A DNA stretch of 64,000 nt from Gammaproteobacteria bacterium (GTDB lineage Bacteria; Pseudomonadota; Gammaproteobacteria; Burkholderiales; Burkholderiaceae_B). Both the position numbers and the translations under genes were made by a program. A model generated the notes under the pieces. It was not told where the DNA came from. It saw only the letters and a list, made by a program, of their open reading frames with translations, and ran no database searches. Shown in pieces: positions 43,663 through 55,133 of this stretch; position 1 is the first letter of the stretch, and the number at the start of each line of letters is the position of its first letter. The DNA lies in assembly GCA_018815245.1 (NCBI GenBank), contig JAHIXK010000014.1, forward strand, positions 208,508-272,507, written 5' to 3'.

Positions 43663-46479
43663 ATGACCAGTACCACAGTCGCACAGTTTGCAGCAGAGTT
43701 GAAAATGCCCGCCGATGTACTTTTGGAGCAGTTGAAGTCTGCTGGCGTAAGCAAAGCTTCTGAGGCAGATGCAGTTACTGAAGCGGACAAGGGAAAGCTT
43801 TTGGAAAGCCTTCGCAAGGCACACGGATCTGAAAGTGGTCAAAAGAAGATTACCCTCACCCGCAAGCAGACCAGCGAAATCAAGCAGGCAGGCCCTGGTG
43901 GGCGTGCGCGCACCGTTCAGGTTGAAGTGCGCAAGAAGCGTGTGTTCGTTCAACGTGCCGAGAAAGCAGGCGAAAGCGAGCCTGTGATGGAAGTCCAGCT
44001 TGAACCTGCTGAGCAGGCACGTCGTGATGCGGAAGCGCAGCGCCAGTCTGAACTGAAAGCACGTCAGGAAGCTGAACTGAAAGAAAAGCAGGCCAAACTG
44101 GAACAGGAACGCGAGCGTGAACTAAAGCTTCAGGAAGAAGCCCGCCAGCGAGCTGAAGAAGAACGTTTGGCGCACGAAGCCGTTGAGCAAGCCAAGGCCG
44201 AAAGTGCAGCGCCGTCGAAAGCCGATGAAGAAACTGATTCCAAAGACGAAGCTGCAAAAGCCGCCCGTGCCGAAGAGGCAAAGGCCCGCGAACAACGCGC
44301 AGCAGATGCATTGAAAGCTGAACAAAAAGCCAAAAAAGCTGCTGAAGACGCAGCCAAGGCCAGTGCCAATCAGGAACGTGCCCGCAAGGTGGCGGAAGCT
44401 GAAGTGGCCGCGATCAACAGAATGATGTCGCAGCCTTCCAAGGTCATGAAGGCAGAAGAGCCTGTTGAGCCACCGAAAGCCGTCGTCAAGAAACCCGAAA
44501 AATTGGCCACGCCCGCAGAAGACGACGCTGCAGAACGTGGTCGCAAAGGTGTTCGTCCTGTTGGCGCGAAAGATGAGCCAGGCCGTCGCCGTGGTGGTTT
44601 GAAAACCCGTGGTGAAACCGGTTTGGGCCGCACTGGCGCAGGTGGATGGAAGGGCCCAAAGGGCAAAAACAGCCGCCACAGCCATGAACAAAGCAACTTT
44701 AATCAGCCCACAGAACCCGTGGTTCGTGACGTGCATGTGCCCGAAACCATTACCGTGGCTGAACTGGCGCACAAAATGTCCGTCAAGGCTGCTGAAGTAA
44801 TCAAGTGTCTGATGAAAATGGGTCAGATGGTTACCATCAACCAGGTTCTGGACCAAGACACCGCCATGATCGTGACCGAGGAATTGGGTCACAAGGCCAT
44901 TGCCGCCAAGCTTGATGATCCCGAAGCCATGATTGAAGAAGCAGGCGTTGCGCATTCCGAAGCGCCTGCCGTGCCCCGCGCACCGGTGGTCACCGTGATG
45001 GGTCACGTTGACCATGGTAAAACGTCTTTGCTGGATTACATCCGCAGTGCGAAAGTGGCGTCTGGCGAAGCGGGCGGCATTACCCAGCACATCGGTGCGT
45101 ACCACGTACAAACCGAGCGTGGCATGATCACGTTCCTGGACACCCCTGGCCACGAGGCGTTTACGGCCATGCGTGCCCGTGGTGCGAAGGCAACTGACAT
45201 TGTTATTCTTGTGGTATCCGCCGACGATGGTGTGATGCCTCAAACAATTGAAGCGATCCATCACGCCAAGGCAGCCAATGTGCCCTTGGTGGTTGCGATC
45301 AACAAAATTGACAAGCCCGAGGCCAACCCCGACCGCGTGAAACAGGAATTGATTTCACATTCCGTGGTGCCGGAAGAATACGGCGGCGATTCACCCATGG
45401 TGCCCGTGTCCGCCAAAACTGGTAAAGGCATTGACGACTTGCTGGAACAAGTGTTGTTGCAAGCCGAAGTAATGGAATTGAAAGCACAGATAGACGCACC
45501 CGCCAAAGGTTTGGTCGTTGAATCCCGTCTGGACAAGGGCCGTGGCCCCGTTGCCACCGTGCTGGTTCAAAGTGGCACCTTGAAGAAAGGCGACGTGGTT
45601 TTGGCTGGTTCCGCATTTGGCCGTGTTCGTGCCATGGTGGATGAAACTGGTCGCTCCATCGACTCTGCAGGCCCATCAATTCCTGTCGAAATTCAGGGTT
45701 TGAGCGATGTACCCGCCGCTGGTGAAGAAGTGATTGTGTTGCCAGACGAACGCAAGGCCCGTGAAATCGCATTGTTCCGTCAAGGCAAGTTCCGCGACGT
45801 GAAGCTGGCCAGGCAGCAGGCTGCCAAGCTGGAAAATATGTTCGAACAAATGGCCGAGGGCGAAGTCAAACACCTGCCGGTTATTCTGAAAGCCGACGTA
45901 CAGGGCTCACAAGAAGCCTTGTCACATGCCCTGCAGAAATTGTCGACCGACGAAGTGAAAGTGCAGGTTGTGCACGCCGCTGTGGGCGGCATCAGTGAAT
46001 CGGATGTGAACCTGGCCGTGGCTTCCAAGGCTGTGATCATCGGCTTTAACGTGCGTGCTGATCAAGGTGCTCGCAAAACCGCCGAGAACAATGGCGTGGA
46101 CATTCGCTACTACAACATCATTTACGATGCCGTAGACGAAATCAAGGCCGCCATGACCGGCATGCTGACACCTGACAAGAAAGAGGAAATCATCGGCAAC
46201 GTTGAAATCCGCGAGGTCTACAAAATCTCCAAAGTGGGTTCTGTTGCTGGTTGTATGGTCACCGATGGTGTGATTCGTCGTGGCGCAGGTATTCGCTTGT
46301 TGCGCGACAACGTGGTGGTGTGGACAGGTCAACTGGCATCGCTCAAGCGCTTCAAAGACGACGCCAAAGAAGTGCGTCAGAACTTTGAATGTGGCCTGCA
46401 ACTGCACAATTACGACGACATCCAGGTTGGCGACATCCTGGAAGCATTTGAAGTGAAGGAAGTGGCCCGTACGCTGTAA
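43663..46479 (+). CDS. infB: Translation initiation factor IF-2
   Basis: A 938-residue GTPase that brings initiator tRNA to the 30S subunit. The N-terminal IF2 associated domain (1-55) is followed by a long Ala/Glu/Lys-rich charged region (about 105-275) and a second IF2_N domain ([26 protein letters not shown]). The G domain starts near residue 445 with GHVDHGKT, then DTPGHEAF and NKID; domains II to IV complete the protein. The length is normal for Burkholderiales. It follows nusA by 79 bases in the same operon. Internal ATG starts giving shorter isoforms, as known in E. coli, were not assessed. Confidence 0.97.
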   Translation: MTSTTVAQFAAELKMPADVLLEQLKSAGVSKASEADAVTEADKGKLLESLRKAHGSESGQKKITLTRKQTSEIKQAGPGGRARTVQVEVRKKRVFVQRAEKAGESEPVMEVQLEPAEQARRDAEAQRQSELKARQEAELKEKQAKLEQERERELKLQEEARQRAEEERLAHEAVEQAKAESAAPSKADEETDSKDEAAKAARAEEAKAREQRAADALKAEQKAKKAAEDAAKASANQERARKVAEAEVAAINRMMSQPSKVMKAEEPVEPPKAVVKKPEKLATPAEDDAAERGRKGVRPVGAKDEPGRRRGGLKTRGETGLGRTGAGGWKGPKGKNSRHSHEQSNFNQPTEPVVRDVHVPETITVAELAHKMSVKAAEVIKCLMKMGQMVTINQVLDQDTAMIVTEELGHKAIAAKLDDPEAMIEEAGVAHSEAPAVPRAPVVTVMGHVDHGKTSLLDYIRSAKVASGEAGGITQHIGAYHVQTERGMITFLDTPGHEAFTAMRARGAKATDIVILVVSADDGVMPQTIEAIHHAKAANVPLVVAINKIDKPEANPDRVKQELISHSVVPEEYGGDSPMVPVSAKTGKGIDDLLEQVLLQAEVMELKAQIDAPAKGLVVESRLDKGRGPVATVLVQSGTLKKGDVVLAGSAFGRVRAMVDETGRSIDSAGPSIPVEIQGLSDVPAAGEEVIVLPDERKAREIALFRQGKFRDVKLARQQAAKLENMFEQMAEGEVKHLPVILKADVQGSQEALSHALQKLSTDEVKVQVVHAAVGGISESDVNLAVASKAVIIGFNVRADQGARKTAENNGVDIRYYNIIYDAVDEIKAAMTGMLTPDKKEEIIGNVEIREVYKISKVGSVAGCMVTDGVIRRGAGIRLLRDNVVVWTGQLASLKRFKDDAKEVRQNFECGLQLHNYDDIQVGDILEAFEVKEVARTL

Positions 46480-46512
46480 TTCAATTGCAGCGTGGGGTTT
46501 GAAAAGGAAAGT

Positions 46513-46887
46513 ATGCGTCACAAGAAAAAAGCACCAGCCAGAGGCATTCGGGTTGCCGAGCAAATCCAGAAAGACCTGGCTGAGCTGATCCCCCGTGAGT
46601 TGCGAGACCCACGGCTAGGGTTCGTCACGATCACCGATGTGGAATTGACACCCGATTACGCTTATGCGACCGTTTATTTCTCGGTGTTGACAGGTTCGGC
46701 AGAAACTACCGAAGAGGCCCTGAACGATTCCTCGGGTTATTTGCGCAACCTGATTTTCAAGAAATTGCACATTCACACTGTGCCCACTTTGCGGTTCAAG
46801 CATGACCAATCTGTGGAACGCGGGGCTGAAATGTCCCAAATCATTGACCGCGCCTTGAAAGGCGAGGATGACGGTGGTGGCAATTAA
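46513..46887 (+). CDS. rbfA: 30S ribosome-binding factor A
   Basis: A 124-residue assembly factor that binds the 5' helix region of 16S rRNA in immature 30S subunits. The KH-like core is visible: GIRVAEQIQKDLAELIPRELRDPRLGFVTITDVELTPDY, in which the DPRLG turn is conserved, and later the LPTLRFKHD-like motif (VPTLRFKHDQSVERG). ATG 46513 has AAGGAAA right upstream. It overlaps truB by 20 bases. Confidence 0.95.
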   Translation: MRHKKKAPARGIRVAEQIQKDLAELIPRELRDPRLGFVTITDVELTPDYAYATVYFSVLTGSAETTEEALNDSSGYLRNLIFKKLHIHTVPTLRFKHDQSVERGAEMSQIIDRALKGEDDGGGN

Positions 46888-47893
46888 AAACCAGAAGCGG
46901 TCTTTGTCGGGCGTGTTGTTATTCGACAAATCAATGGGGTTTTCATCCAATCAGGCTTTGCAGATCGTAAAACGTCTGTACCGTGCGGAGAAAACCGGCC
47001 ACACGGGCACGCTTGACCCCTTGGCCAGTGGCTTGTTGCCGCTGATGTTTGGAGAAGCCACAAAGTTTGCAGCTGATTTGATCGATGCCAGCAAAACCTA
47101 TCGAACCACAATCAGCTTGGGTTATGCCAGCAGCACCGGCGATGCCGAAGGCGAATTGACGCAAGTCAGCACACGCGCCCTTGAAAGCATCACTGATGAA
47201 GAAGTGAAACAGGTGTGTGCGCAGTTTGTTGGTGAAATTCAACAGACACCGCCCATGTTTTCTGCATTAAAGAAAGACGGGAAGCCTTTGTACGAGTATG
47301 CTCGCGAAGGCATCGAATTAGACAGAGCTGCCCGAACCATCTTGATCCATCAATTGGATGTCATCAAGCTGGAGCACAATGAGAACAATGGTGAAAGCAA
47401 TTGCACCATTGAACTGGACGTAAATTGCAGCAAAGGCACCTATGTGCGCACCCTGGGCGAAGATATCGCCAAGGCCTTGGGCACGGCGGGCTACCTCACC
47501 AAGTTGAGGAGAACCGCGATTGGTGACTTGAAAGTGGAACGCGCGTACACCCTGGAAGCACTCAAAGTGCTTGGTGAGTCGGAAAATCCCTTTGATGCTT
47601 TGGATGCAGTGCTTTTCCCGGTCGATGCCCTGTTGGGCAGCCTGGGCAAAGTTGAATTGAACAATGAGTTTGCGCGGCGTTTTTCGCACGGGCAACGGTT
47701 GCCACTGGAATTGGCGAATGCCAAACCAGGGCGGGTGCGGGTGTACGGAGAAGCCCTCGCGCAGGATGTGAATACAGGTGTAAGTAACACGGCCCCACAA
47801 GGCACGCCCCAGTTTATGGGCACAGGCATTTTAGAAACGGATGGGAAGGGCGCCTTGCTTCGACCCGACAGATTGATTCAGGTAAATCTATGA
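46868..47893 (+). CDS. truB: tRNA pseudouridine(55) synthase TruB
   Basis: A 341-residue synthase that makes pseudouridine-55 in the T loop of most tRNAs. The catalytic Asp lies in [17 protein letters not shown]; other family blocks are [45 protein letters not shown] and [14 protein letters not shown]. The C-terminal PUA-like region is present ([10 protein letters not shown]). The start lies within rbfA, showing translational coupling, and the stop overlaps the start of typA by four bases. Confidence 0.95.
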   Translation: MTVVAIKNQKRSLSGVLLFDKSMGFSSNQALQIVKRLYRAEKTGHTGTLDPLASGLLPLMFGEATKFAADLIDASKTYRTTISLGYASSTGDAEGELTQVSTRALESITDEEVKQVCAQFVGEIQQTPPMFSALKKDGKPLYEYAREGIELDRAARTILIHQLDVIKLEHNENNGESNCTIELDVNCSKGTYVRTLGEDIAKALGTAGYLTKLRRTAIGDLKVERAYTLEALKVLGESENPFDALDAVLFPVDALLGSLGKVELNNEFARRFSHGQRLPLELANAKPGRVRVYGEALAQDVNTGVSNTAPQGTPQFMGTGILETDGKGALLRPDRLIQVNL

Positions 47894-49710
47894 CACGCGC
47901 ATTACGTAACGTTGCAATTATCGCCCACGTGGACCACGGCAAAACCACGCTGGTTGACCAACTACTTCGCCAGTCCGGCACCTTCCGAGAGAATGAAAAA
48001 CTCGAAGAACGCGTGATGGACAGCAATGACATTGAAAAAGAACGTGGTATCACGATTCTGTCAAAGAATTGCGCGGTTGAATATGAAGGCACACACATCA
48101 ACATCGTAGACACCCCAGGACACGCCGACTTCGGCGGTGAAGTGGAGCGTGTGTTGTCGATGGTTGACTCTGTTTTGTTGTTGGTGGACGCAGTTGAAGG
48201 CCCAATGCCCCAAACCCGTTTCGTAACCCGCAAAGCTTTGGCCCTGGGCTTAAAGCCAATTGTGGTTGTGAACAAAGTAGATCGTCCGGGTGCGCGTATT
48301 GACTGGGTAATCGACCAGACTTTCGACTTGTTCGACAAATTGGGTGCAACCGACGAACAGCTTGATTTCCCGATTGTGTACGCGTCTGGCCTGAACGGCT
48401 ACGCTGGCGACACGCCGGATGTGCGCGAAGGCACCATGCGCCCCCTGTTTGAAGCCATTTTGAAGTACGTGCCTGTGCGTGATGATGACCCAGCCGGCCC
48501 CTTGCAATTTCAGATCACATCACTTGACTACAACAGCTATGTTGGCAAGATCGGCATTGGCCGTATCAAGCGCGGCACGGTTCGTGTCGGTCAAAACGTG
48601 GTTTGCGTGAACGGTCCCGATGGCGAGCCTTTCAACGGCCGTATTAATCAGGTTCTCACATTCCGTGGTCTTGAGCGTGTACAGGCCGAGGAAGCGCAGG
48701 CTGGCGACATTTGTCTGATCAACGGTATTGAAGAAATCGGCATTGGTACCACCATTTGCTCACCGGAAGCCGTTGAAGGTCTGGAAATTCCAGCGATCGA
48801 CGAGCCCACATTGACCATGAACTTCATGGTGAACACATCGCCATTGGCTGGCCGTGAAGGCAAGTTTGTAACCAGTCGTCAGTTGCGCGATCGTTTGCAG
48901 CGTGAATTGAAAGCCAACGTGGCCTTGCGTGTCAAAGACACTGACGACGACACCGTGTTTGAAGTGTCTGGTCGTGGTGAATTGCACTTGACCATTTTGC
49001 TGGAAAACATGCGCCGTGAAGGTTACGAGCTGGCGGTTTCCCGCCCGCGCGTGGTGTTCAAGGAAATTGATGGTGTGAAGTGCGAGCCATACGAAATGCT
49101 AACCGTGGATGTTGAAGATGTTAACCAAGGTGGCGTGATGGAAGAATTGGGCCGCCGCAAAGGTGACCTGCTCGACATGTCACCCGATGGCAAAGGCCGT
49201 GTTCGTCTGGAATACAAAATTCCAGCGCGTGGCTTGATTGGTTTCCAGGGCGAATTCATGACCTTGACCCGTGGTACAGGCTTGATCAGCCACGTGTTTG
49301 ATCAATACGCTCCTGTTCGTGAAGGCGGTTCAGGCGAGCGTCACAACGGTGTTCTGATTTCTCAAGACGATGGCGACGCAGTGGCCTACGCCTTGTGGAA
49401 GTTGCAAGACCGTGGTCGCATGTTTGTGTCCCCAGGTGAAGCCCTGTACGAAGGCATGGTGATTGGTATTCATAGCCGTGACAACGATTTGGTTGTGAAC
49501 CCCATCAAGGGCAAGCAGTTGACCAACGTTCGTTCTTCCGGCACGGATGAAGCCGTTCGCCTGGTGCCTCCAATCCAGATGAACCTGGAATATGCAGTGG
49601 AATTCATTGCTGAAGACGAATTGGTGGAAATTACGCCGAAAAACATTCGTATTCGCAAGCGCTTCCTGAAGGAACACGAGCGCAAGCGCGCCAGCCGCGA
49701 CGCAGCATAA
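47890..49710 (+). CDS. typA: Ribosome-associated GTPase TypA/BipA
   Basis: A 606-residue translational GTPase related to EF-G, important for 50S assembly at low temperature and stress responses. G motifs are [16 protein letters not shown], the switch [15 protein letters not shown], and NKVD. Domains II, III and V follow, with the BipA C-terminal domain ([25 protein letters not shown]). The ATG at 47890 overlaps the truB stop by four bases, so it is the last gene of this operon. The length is normal. Confidence 0.96.
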   Translation: MTRALRNVAIIAHVDHGKTTLVDQLLRQSGTFRENEKLEERVMDSNDIEKERGITILSKNCAVEYEGTHINIVDTPGHADFGGEVERVLSMVDSVLLLVDAVEGPMPQTRFVTRKALALGLKPIVVVNKVDRPGARIDWVIDQTFDLFDKLGATDEQLDFPIVYASGLNGYAGDTPDVREGTMRPLFEAILKYVPVRDDDPAGPLQFQITSLDYNSYVGKIGIGRIKRGTVRVGQNVVCVNGPDGEPFNGRINQVLTFRGLERVQAEEAQAGDICLINGIEEIGIGTTICSPEAVEGLEIPAIDEPTLTMNFMVNTSPLAGREGKFVTSRQLRDRLQRELKANVALRVKDTDDDTVFEVSGRGELHLTILLENMRREGYELAVSRPRVVFKEIDGVKCEPYEMLTVDVEDVNQGGVMEELGRRKGDLLDMSPDGKGRVRLEYKIPARGLIGFQGEFMTLTRGTGLISHVFDQYAPVREGGSGERHNGVLISQDDGDAVAYALWKLQDRGRMFVSPGEALYEGMVIGIHSRDNDLVVNPIKGKQLTNVRSSGTDEAVRLVPPIQMNLEYAVEFIAEDELVEITPKNIRIRKRFLKEHERKRASRDAA

Positions 49711-49740
49711 GCTTTGTTTGGCTGTTCACGGCCAAATATC

Positions 49741-49773
49741 AAAGGGGGCGTGGCTTTGGCCTCGCCCTTTTTG
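49741..49773 (+). terminator. Rho-independent terminator after typA
   Basis: Ten-pair stem AAAGGGGGCG / CGCCCTTTTT with two G-U pairs and a 12-base loop, ending in a T run. It separates the ribosome-maturation operon from dusA. Confidence 0.8.
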
Positions 49774-49790
49774 TTTGTAAAATTCAAAAC

Positions 49791-50774
49791 ATGACATTTA
49801 AACCCAGAACCCTTTCTGTTGCCCCAATGATCGACTGGACCGACCGGCATTGCCGCAGGTTTCATCGCGCCATTACGCAGCACACTTGGCTGTATACCGA
49901 GATGATCACCACGGGTGCCTTGGTGTTTGGTGATCGGAAACGTTTTTTGGCTTTTCATGAAAAAGAGCATCCTGTTGCCTTTCAAATCGGTGGCAGCGAC
50001 CCGGCTCATCTTGCAGCCTGTGCAAAGTGGATTGAAGAAGCTGGCTACGACGAGTTGAACCTGAATGTGGGTTGCCCTTCAGAACGCGTTCAGAAAGGCG
50101 CGTTTGGCGCCTGCCTGATGGCGGAGCCTGATTTGGTTGCCGACTGTGTGAAAGCCATGCGAGACGCTTGCAGTCTGGATGTGACGGTGAAGCACCGCAT
50201 TGGGCTTGATTACGATGAAAGCGAAGGCATGCTTTACGAATTTGTCGGCAAGGTCAGCGAAGCAGGTTGCGAAACATTCATCGTGCATGCCCGCAATGCG
50301 GTGTTGAAGGGCTTGTCGCCGAAAGAAAACCGTGACATTCCACCGCTTCGTTATGAGGTGGTGAAGAGCCTGAAACAACACTTCCCGCATCTTCAATTCA
50401 TCTTGAACGGTGGCATTAAAACCATTGAAGAAATTCAAGGCCATTTACAGTGGGTAGATGGTTGCATGATTGGTCGTGAAGCCTATTCCAACCCTTGGTT
50501 GCTCGCGGGTTTTGATGAGGTGATTGGCAAGAAGCCTGCCCCAGTTAAAACCCGATTTGAAATTATTGATGAATTGCATGCTTATGCCAATCAGGAATTG
50601 GCCCGGGGCGAGTCAATTCGAAATATCACAAAATCCTGGTTGGGTTTGTTTCATGGGCAGCCGGGTGGGCGTTTGTACCGGCAAGTGTTGTCTGATTCGG
50701 CATTGCTGAAAGCCAACAATTGGCAGGTAGTGGAAGATGCATTGGCGAAAATGGCAAAACACGCGCCAGTCTAG
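49791..50774 (+). CDS. dusA: tRNA-dihydrouridine synthase A
   Basis: A 327-residue flavoenzyme that reduces uridines 20 and 20a in the tRNA D loop with NADPH. The family text is clear: SVAPMIDWTDRHCRRFHR, the catalytic Cys in LNVGCPSERVQKGAFGACLM, and FMN-binding residues in VTVKHRIGLD and FILNGGIKT. Its size and motifs match DusA rather than DusB or DusC. The ATG at 49791 follows the terminator closely, so its promoter must lie close to or within the typA 3' region. Confidence 0.94.
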   Translation: MTFKPRTLSVAPMIDWTDRHCRRFHRAITQHTWLYTEMITTGALVFGDRKRFLAFHEKEHPVAFQIGGSDPAHLAACAKWIEEAGYDELNLNVGCPSERVQKGAFGACLMAEPDLVADCVKAMRDACSLDVTVKHRIGLDYDESEGMLYEFVGKVSEAGCETFIVHARNAVLKGLSPKENRDIPPLRYEVVKSLKQHFPHLQFILNGGIKTIEEIQGHLQWVDGCMIGREAYSNPWLLAGFDEVIGKKPAPVKTRFEIIDELHAYANQELARGESIRNITKSWLGLFHGQPGGRLYRQVLSDSALLKANNWQVVEDALAKMAKHAPV

Positions 50775-50872
50775 TTAGCGCCCAAGTCTTTGTTGCCCAA
50801 TCAGCGCGAGTCCCAATCGCTCGCCAGAAAACCTGAAGTTCCATTTTTGAAATTCACACGCCACGTTCGGCT

Positions 50873-52303
50873 TCAAACCAACACCAACTTGCCCGGATTG
50901 AACAAATTCTTCGGGTCCATCGCCTGCTTGATCGCAACAAACGCCGAGTAATTGCTGCTGCTGGTTATTTCCCGCAACAACCCAGCTTTCAACTGCCCAA
51001 TGCCGTGTTCAGCCGACACCGTGCCCCCGCACAGCAAAATTGCTTCATGCACCAGCCTGTTCAGAAGTTGCTGATTCTGCTTTAAAAACGCCGCGGAATC
51101 GCTTCCCTTGGGCGCAGACAAATTAAAATGCAAATTGCCGTCGCCCAAATGGCCAAACAGCACAGGGCGTGCATCCACGCCATGTTCCTCGATGTCATTC
51201 AAGGCCATGTCGTGAAATGTTGGCAGTTGCGACACAGCACAGGCCACATCGTGTTTCACATTCAAACCTTCTTTGGCCTGCGCTTCTGAAATGTTTTCCC
51301 GCAAGGCCCAGAAGGTTTCAATTTCCCGTCCGTTTTGCGCAATTGCAATGTTGCGAACACTTGCCTGTTCTTCCAGCAGTGCCTCCAGCGTTGTGTTCAC
51401 ACGCTCAAGCAGCGCACCTTCCGTGTCCAGCGACGTAAATTCGGCCAGTACGTGGTCACCAGCGCCAGGGCAGGCAGGTGCCCTGGCCGGAAAATGGGTT
51501 TGAACCACGTCAATCGCGTTGGCATTCATCCATTCATAGCTGCTTAGTTCGCCAAACAAATGGCCTTGAATAAAGCCCAGTGCATCCACTGCAGCTTGAA
51601 TGTTGTCCACATTAAGCCAGGCCACACAACGGCTTTTGGGGGCAGGGTACACCTTCATGCAGGCTGTGGTCACTATACCCAGGGTGCCTTCCGATCCAAT
51701 CAGCAGGTGCCGCAAATCGTAACCGGTGTTGTTCTTGCGCAGACCGCGCAAATCCCCACACAGTTCGCCTTGGGCATTTACAAATTCCAGCCCCAGGCAC
51801 AGTTCGCGGGCATTGCCATAGCGCAATACCGCCACACCACCGGCGTTGCTGGCCAAATTGCCGCCCAGTGTGCAAGTGCCTTCAGATGCCAGACTCAGGG
51901 GGAAAAGGAAACCATGGGCACTTGCGTATTCCTGAATTTCATACAGGGTGTAGCCCACGCTGGCAGTCAGCGTCAGGTTGCTTTCATCCAGCTTCAATGC
52001 ATCGCGAATTCGACCGGTTTTAAGCACCACATGCGGGCGGATGGAGGCGTCGCCCTCAGCCGCCGGTACGGCGCCACCCACCAAGCCAGTGTTGCCGCCT
52101 TGGGTGGAAATGGCCACGTTGAACTGGTCGCACACCTTCACAACGCCCTGAACCTGCGCAGTGTTCATGGGTTCAAGTAGGGCCAGTGCCGTGGTTTGGT
52201 AGCGTTTTCGCCAATCGGTGCAGGCGTGGGCAATGTCTGCCGGGTCGGTCTTGAGGATCAAGCCCGGAACCTGTTTGCGCAACTGGTCAAGAAATTCGTT
52301 CAT
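50873..52303 (-). CDS. FAD-linked oxidase (D-2-hydroxyacid dehydrogenase type)
   Basis: A 476-residue flavoprotein of the FAD_binding_4 / FAD-oxidase_C family, related to GlcD, D-lactate and D-2-hydroxyglutarate dehydrogenases. The FAD domain has STQGGNTGLVGGAVP and LGGNLASNAGGVAVLRYGN and GSEGTLGIVT; the C-terminal domain ends with the metal-binding HLGDGNLHFN and SAEHGIGQLK motifs. It probably oxidises a D-2-hydroxy acid and passes electrons to the respiratory chain. The substrate is open. It lies four bases downstream of the DUF2069 gene, in a minus-strand run with that gene and wrbA. Confidence 0.87.
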   Translation of the reverse strand: MNEFLDQLRKQVPGLILKTDPADIAHACTDWRKRYQTTALALLEPMNTAQVQGVVKVCDQFNVAISTQGGNTGLVGGAVPAAEGDASIRPHVVLKTGRIRDALKLDESNLTLTASVGYTLYEIQEYASAHGFLFPLSLASEGTCTLGGNLASNAGGVAVLRYGNARELCLGLEFVNAQGELCGDLRGLRKNNTGYDLRHLLIGSEGTLGIVTTACMKVYPAPKSRCVAWLNVDNIQAAVDALGFIQGHLFGELSSYEWMNANAIDVVQTHFPARAPACPGAGDHVLAEFTSLDTEGALLERVNTTLEALLEEQASVRNIAIAQNGREIETFWALRENISEAQAKEGLNVKHDVACAVSQLPTFHDMALNDIEEHGVDARPVLFGHLGDGNLHFNLSAPKGSDSAAFLKQNQQLLNRLVHEAILLCGGTVSAEHGIGQLKAGLLREITSSSNYSAFVAIKQAMDPKNLFNPGKLVLV

Positions 52304-52307
52304 GCCC

Positions 52308-52690
52308 TTAGGCTACCTTTGTTTTTGGCACTTTGTAAGTGCGTGCGAATACGCTGACGCTGGCAAACAGTGCAATGGTCAGAAATACCTCCAGCCCGGC
52401 CATCAGCTGTGAAGCCAGGGCTGGGTCGGAACTGGCGCGCGTGGCGCCTTCCGCAAAATAAAGCCACACCAAAAGTGAGGTGGCCTGGTAGGTGCGCACA
52501 CGCTGTTTAAATATGCCTGGCACAATCAGAAGCAAAGGCAGTACTTTCAATACAAGCCAGCTGCCGCCAGGGCGAATGGGGGCAATAAACAGCTCCCACG
52601 CCACGCACAGCGCGATCAAGGCCAACAGGCTGGCAACAGTGGCCCAGTAGGCCTTGTTGCGGGTGGATTGGGTATGCAGGGTGCTGCTCA

Positions 52691-52691
<1 letters not shown>
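52308..52691 (-). CDS. DUF2069 membrane protein
   Basis: A 127-residue inner-membrane protein with four predicted membrane segments (around residues 17-33, 44-58, 69-80 and 95-112), matching the DUF2069 pattern including the charged loop between the second and third helices (FKQRVRTYQATSLLVWLYFAEGA). Function unknown. Its start overlaps the wrbA stop by one base (TGATG-type junction), and many beta- and gammaproteobacteria keep these two genes together. Confidence 0.83.
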
Positions 52692-53305
<614 letters not shown>

Positions 53306-53310
53306 TTATC

Positions 53311-54681
53311 ATGGGGGTTGTTGGAACATCTATTGTATCGAAGCGCATGAGCTCAGCCGCACCCTCTGAAACAACTGAGACCAAGAGTTTCGAAACCCGC
53401 CGCGCGCGATTCATGCGCGGTGCCCGGCGTGCTTTCAAAGTGGAAGATGTTGAACTGTCGCCGCTGAATGTACGTTGGTGGATCGCTTTTACACGTTTGG
53501 TGGGTCAGCGAATCATCGAACAGCGCCTGCCACAAGTTGCTTCCAGCCTGACCTTCACCACTGTGCTGTCGCTGGTGCCCCTGGCCACCGTGGCCTTGGC
53601 AATTTTTACTGCCTTCCCCATGTTTGACCGCATGCAAATGTCCCTTCAAGGCTATTTGATTGAAAGCTTCTTTCCGGAAACCCTGTCGGAAACCATCCTG
53701 ACCTACGTCACCCAGTTTTCTGACAAGGCCAAAGGCCTGACCGCCATCGGTATTGTCTTTCTCGTTATTACGGCATTGACGACCATGTTCACTGTTGATC
53801 GGGTGTTCAATCAAATATGGAACGTCAAGCGGCAACGTTCCATCATGAACAAAGTGGTGCTTTATTGGGCCGTGTTGTCTTTGGCCCCGGTATTGGTCGG
53901 CCTTAGCATCAGCGTGTCCACTGCCTTGATCGGCAACACAATGGCGGGTGTGAACCCGGTGTTGGGTGGCATGTTTCCGGCCTTGAATTTGATCCCGCTG
54001 TTGCTGACGGTTCTTGCTTTTGCCTTTATTTACCGCATTGTGCCCAACCGTGCCGTGCACTGGAAAGATGCGTTGGTGGGCGGTTTGCTGGCAGCGGTTT
54101 TGTTTGAAATATCCAAGCGGGCTTTTGCCGCCTACATCACCCACTTTCCCAGTTACACGGCCTTGTATGGTGCGCTGGCGGCGTTCCCCATCTTTTTGCT
54201 GTGGATCTATGTAAGCTGGGTCATTGTCTTGCTGGGTGCCAGCACTGTGGCGGCCTTGCCGGTGGCTCGGACGGGTTACTGGAACCAGTCCCACCGGCCC
54301 GGTGAGCGTTGGTTGCAGGGTTTGAGCGTATTGGTTGAACTGGAAAAGTCGCGACAGCAGGAAAAGCCCGGAATGACGATGGAAGAACTGCGTGTATTTG
54401 CCAGGGTTCCACCTGATCAGCTCGACGAAATACTGAACCAGTTGATCGATCATGGCGTAATCGGCTTGCTGGCAATAGTTCGGGGCGACGACCGCTTTGC
54501 CTTGATCTGTGACCCGGCCCACATCAGTGCCGAAGTGGTTGCAAAAGCACTGTGGTACGACCCGGGTTTGACCACAGAATGGGCGAACCGGTTGCCGCAA
54601 TCTGCGCAGAAGTTGAAGGCTTTCCAGGCCGAGTTCATTGAGAACCCTCGCCTGTCAGACTGGCTGGAGTCACCCGCTTGA
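53311..54681 (+). CDS. YihY/BrkB family membrane protein
   Basis: A 456-residue inner-membrane protein. The N-terminal 300 residues contain about six hydrophobic helices with the YihY signatures (LPQVASSLTFTTVLSLVPLATVALAIF; FPSYTALYGALAAFPIFLLWIYVSWVIVLLGA). The last about 140 residues are soluble and look like a winged-helix domain (MTMEELRVFARVPPDQLDEILNQLIDHGVI), the extended form common in betaproteobacteria. The family was once called ribonuclease BN but that assignment is not accepted; its function is unclear. An ATG at 53347 is an alternative start. Confidence 0.87.
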   Translation: MGVVGTSIVSKRMSSAAPSETTETKSFETRRARFMRGARRAFKVEDVELSPLNVRWWIAFTRLVGQRIIEQRLPQVASSLTFTTVLSLVPLATVALAIFTAFPMFDRMQMSLQGYLIESFFPETLSETILTYVTQFSDKAKGLTAIGIVFLVITALTTMFTVDRVFNQIWNVKRQRSIMNKVVLYWAVLSLAPVLVGLSISVSTALIGNTMAGVNPVLGGMFPALNLIPLLLTVLAFAFIYRIVPNRAVHWKDALVGGLLAAVLFEISKRAFAAYITHFPSYTALYGALAAFPIFLLWIYVSWVIVLLGASTVAALPVARTGYWNQSHRPGERWLQGLSVLVELEKSRQQEKPGMTMEELRVFARVPPDQLDEILNQLIDHGVIGLLAIVRGDDRFALICDPAHISAEVVAKALWYDPGLTTEWANRLPQSAQKLKAFQAEFIENPRLSDWLESPA

Positions 54682-54862
54682 GTGGTGGGCTTGTCAACCT
54701 AATCGATTCTTCTCCGTTGGATTTGAACTTTTTGTGAAAAAAGAGTGTCCATATCAACAAAAGAAGGGCTTCTGTTTGGCACCCATAAGCGCTTTCTGTA
54801 AACTAAGCGTGACGAGCCAAAAGCTCTGACATTTAATAATATCAACACAGTCTGGAGCTGTT

Positions 54863-55096
54863 ATGAGTAACAAAGGGCAACTTCTACAAGACCCCTTCCT
54901 CAATTTGCTGCGCAAAGAGCACGTACCCGTGTCCATTTATCTGGTCAATGGTATCAAGCTTCAGGGCCAAATCGAGTCTTTTGACCAATACGTGGTTCTG
55001 CTGCGTAACACAGTGACCCAAATGGTTTACAAGCACGCAATTTCTACTGTGGTGCCAGGCCGTTCCGTTACATTCACCCCAGAGGTGAAGGAGTAA
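54863..55096 (+). CDS. hfq: RNA chaperone Hfq
   Basis: A 77-residue hexameric RNA chaperone that pairs small RNAs with mRNAs. Sm1 ([25 protein letters not shown]) and Sm2 ([10 protein letters not shown]) motifs are complete and the conserved FDQYVVLL strand is present; the C-terminal tail is short, as in Burkholderiales. The ATG at 54863 is preceded by GGAGCTGTT. It heads the string hfq-hflX-hflK-hflC-hisZ-purA. The 181-base upstream gap probably holds its promoter. Confidence 0.97.
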   Translation: MSNKGQLLQDPFLNLLRKEHVPVSIYLVNGIKLQGQIESFDQYVVLLRNTVTQMVYKHAISTVVPGRSVTFTPEVKE

Positions 55097-55133
55097 TTCC
55101 CATCTTCACTTTCCAAACGATCCGTGGTTTGAA

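Noticed and set aside
43880-45264. Long antisense frames opposite infB and nusA
   Set aside because: They are reverse-strand mirrors of strongly coding genes, with no family resemblance or start signals of their own.
53353-54600. A 415-codon antisense frame opposite the YihY-type gene
   Set aside because: The composition is that of a mirrored membrane-protein gene (His/Gln-rich) with no domain. The plus-strand gene has clear family signatures.
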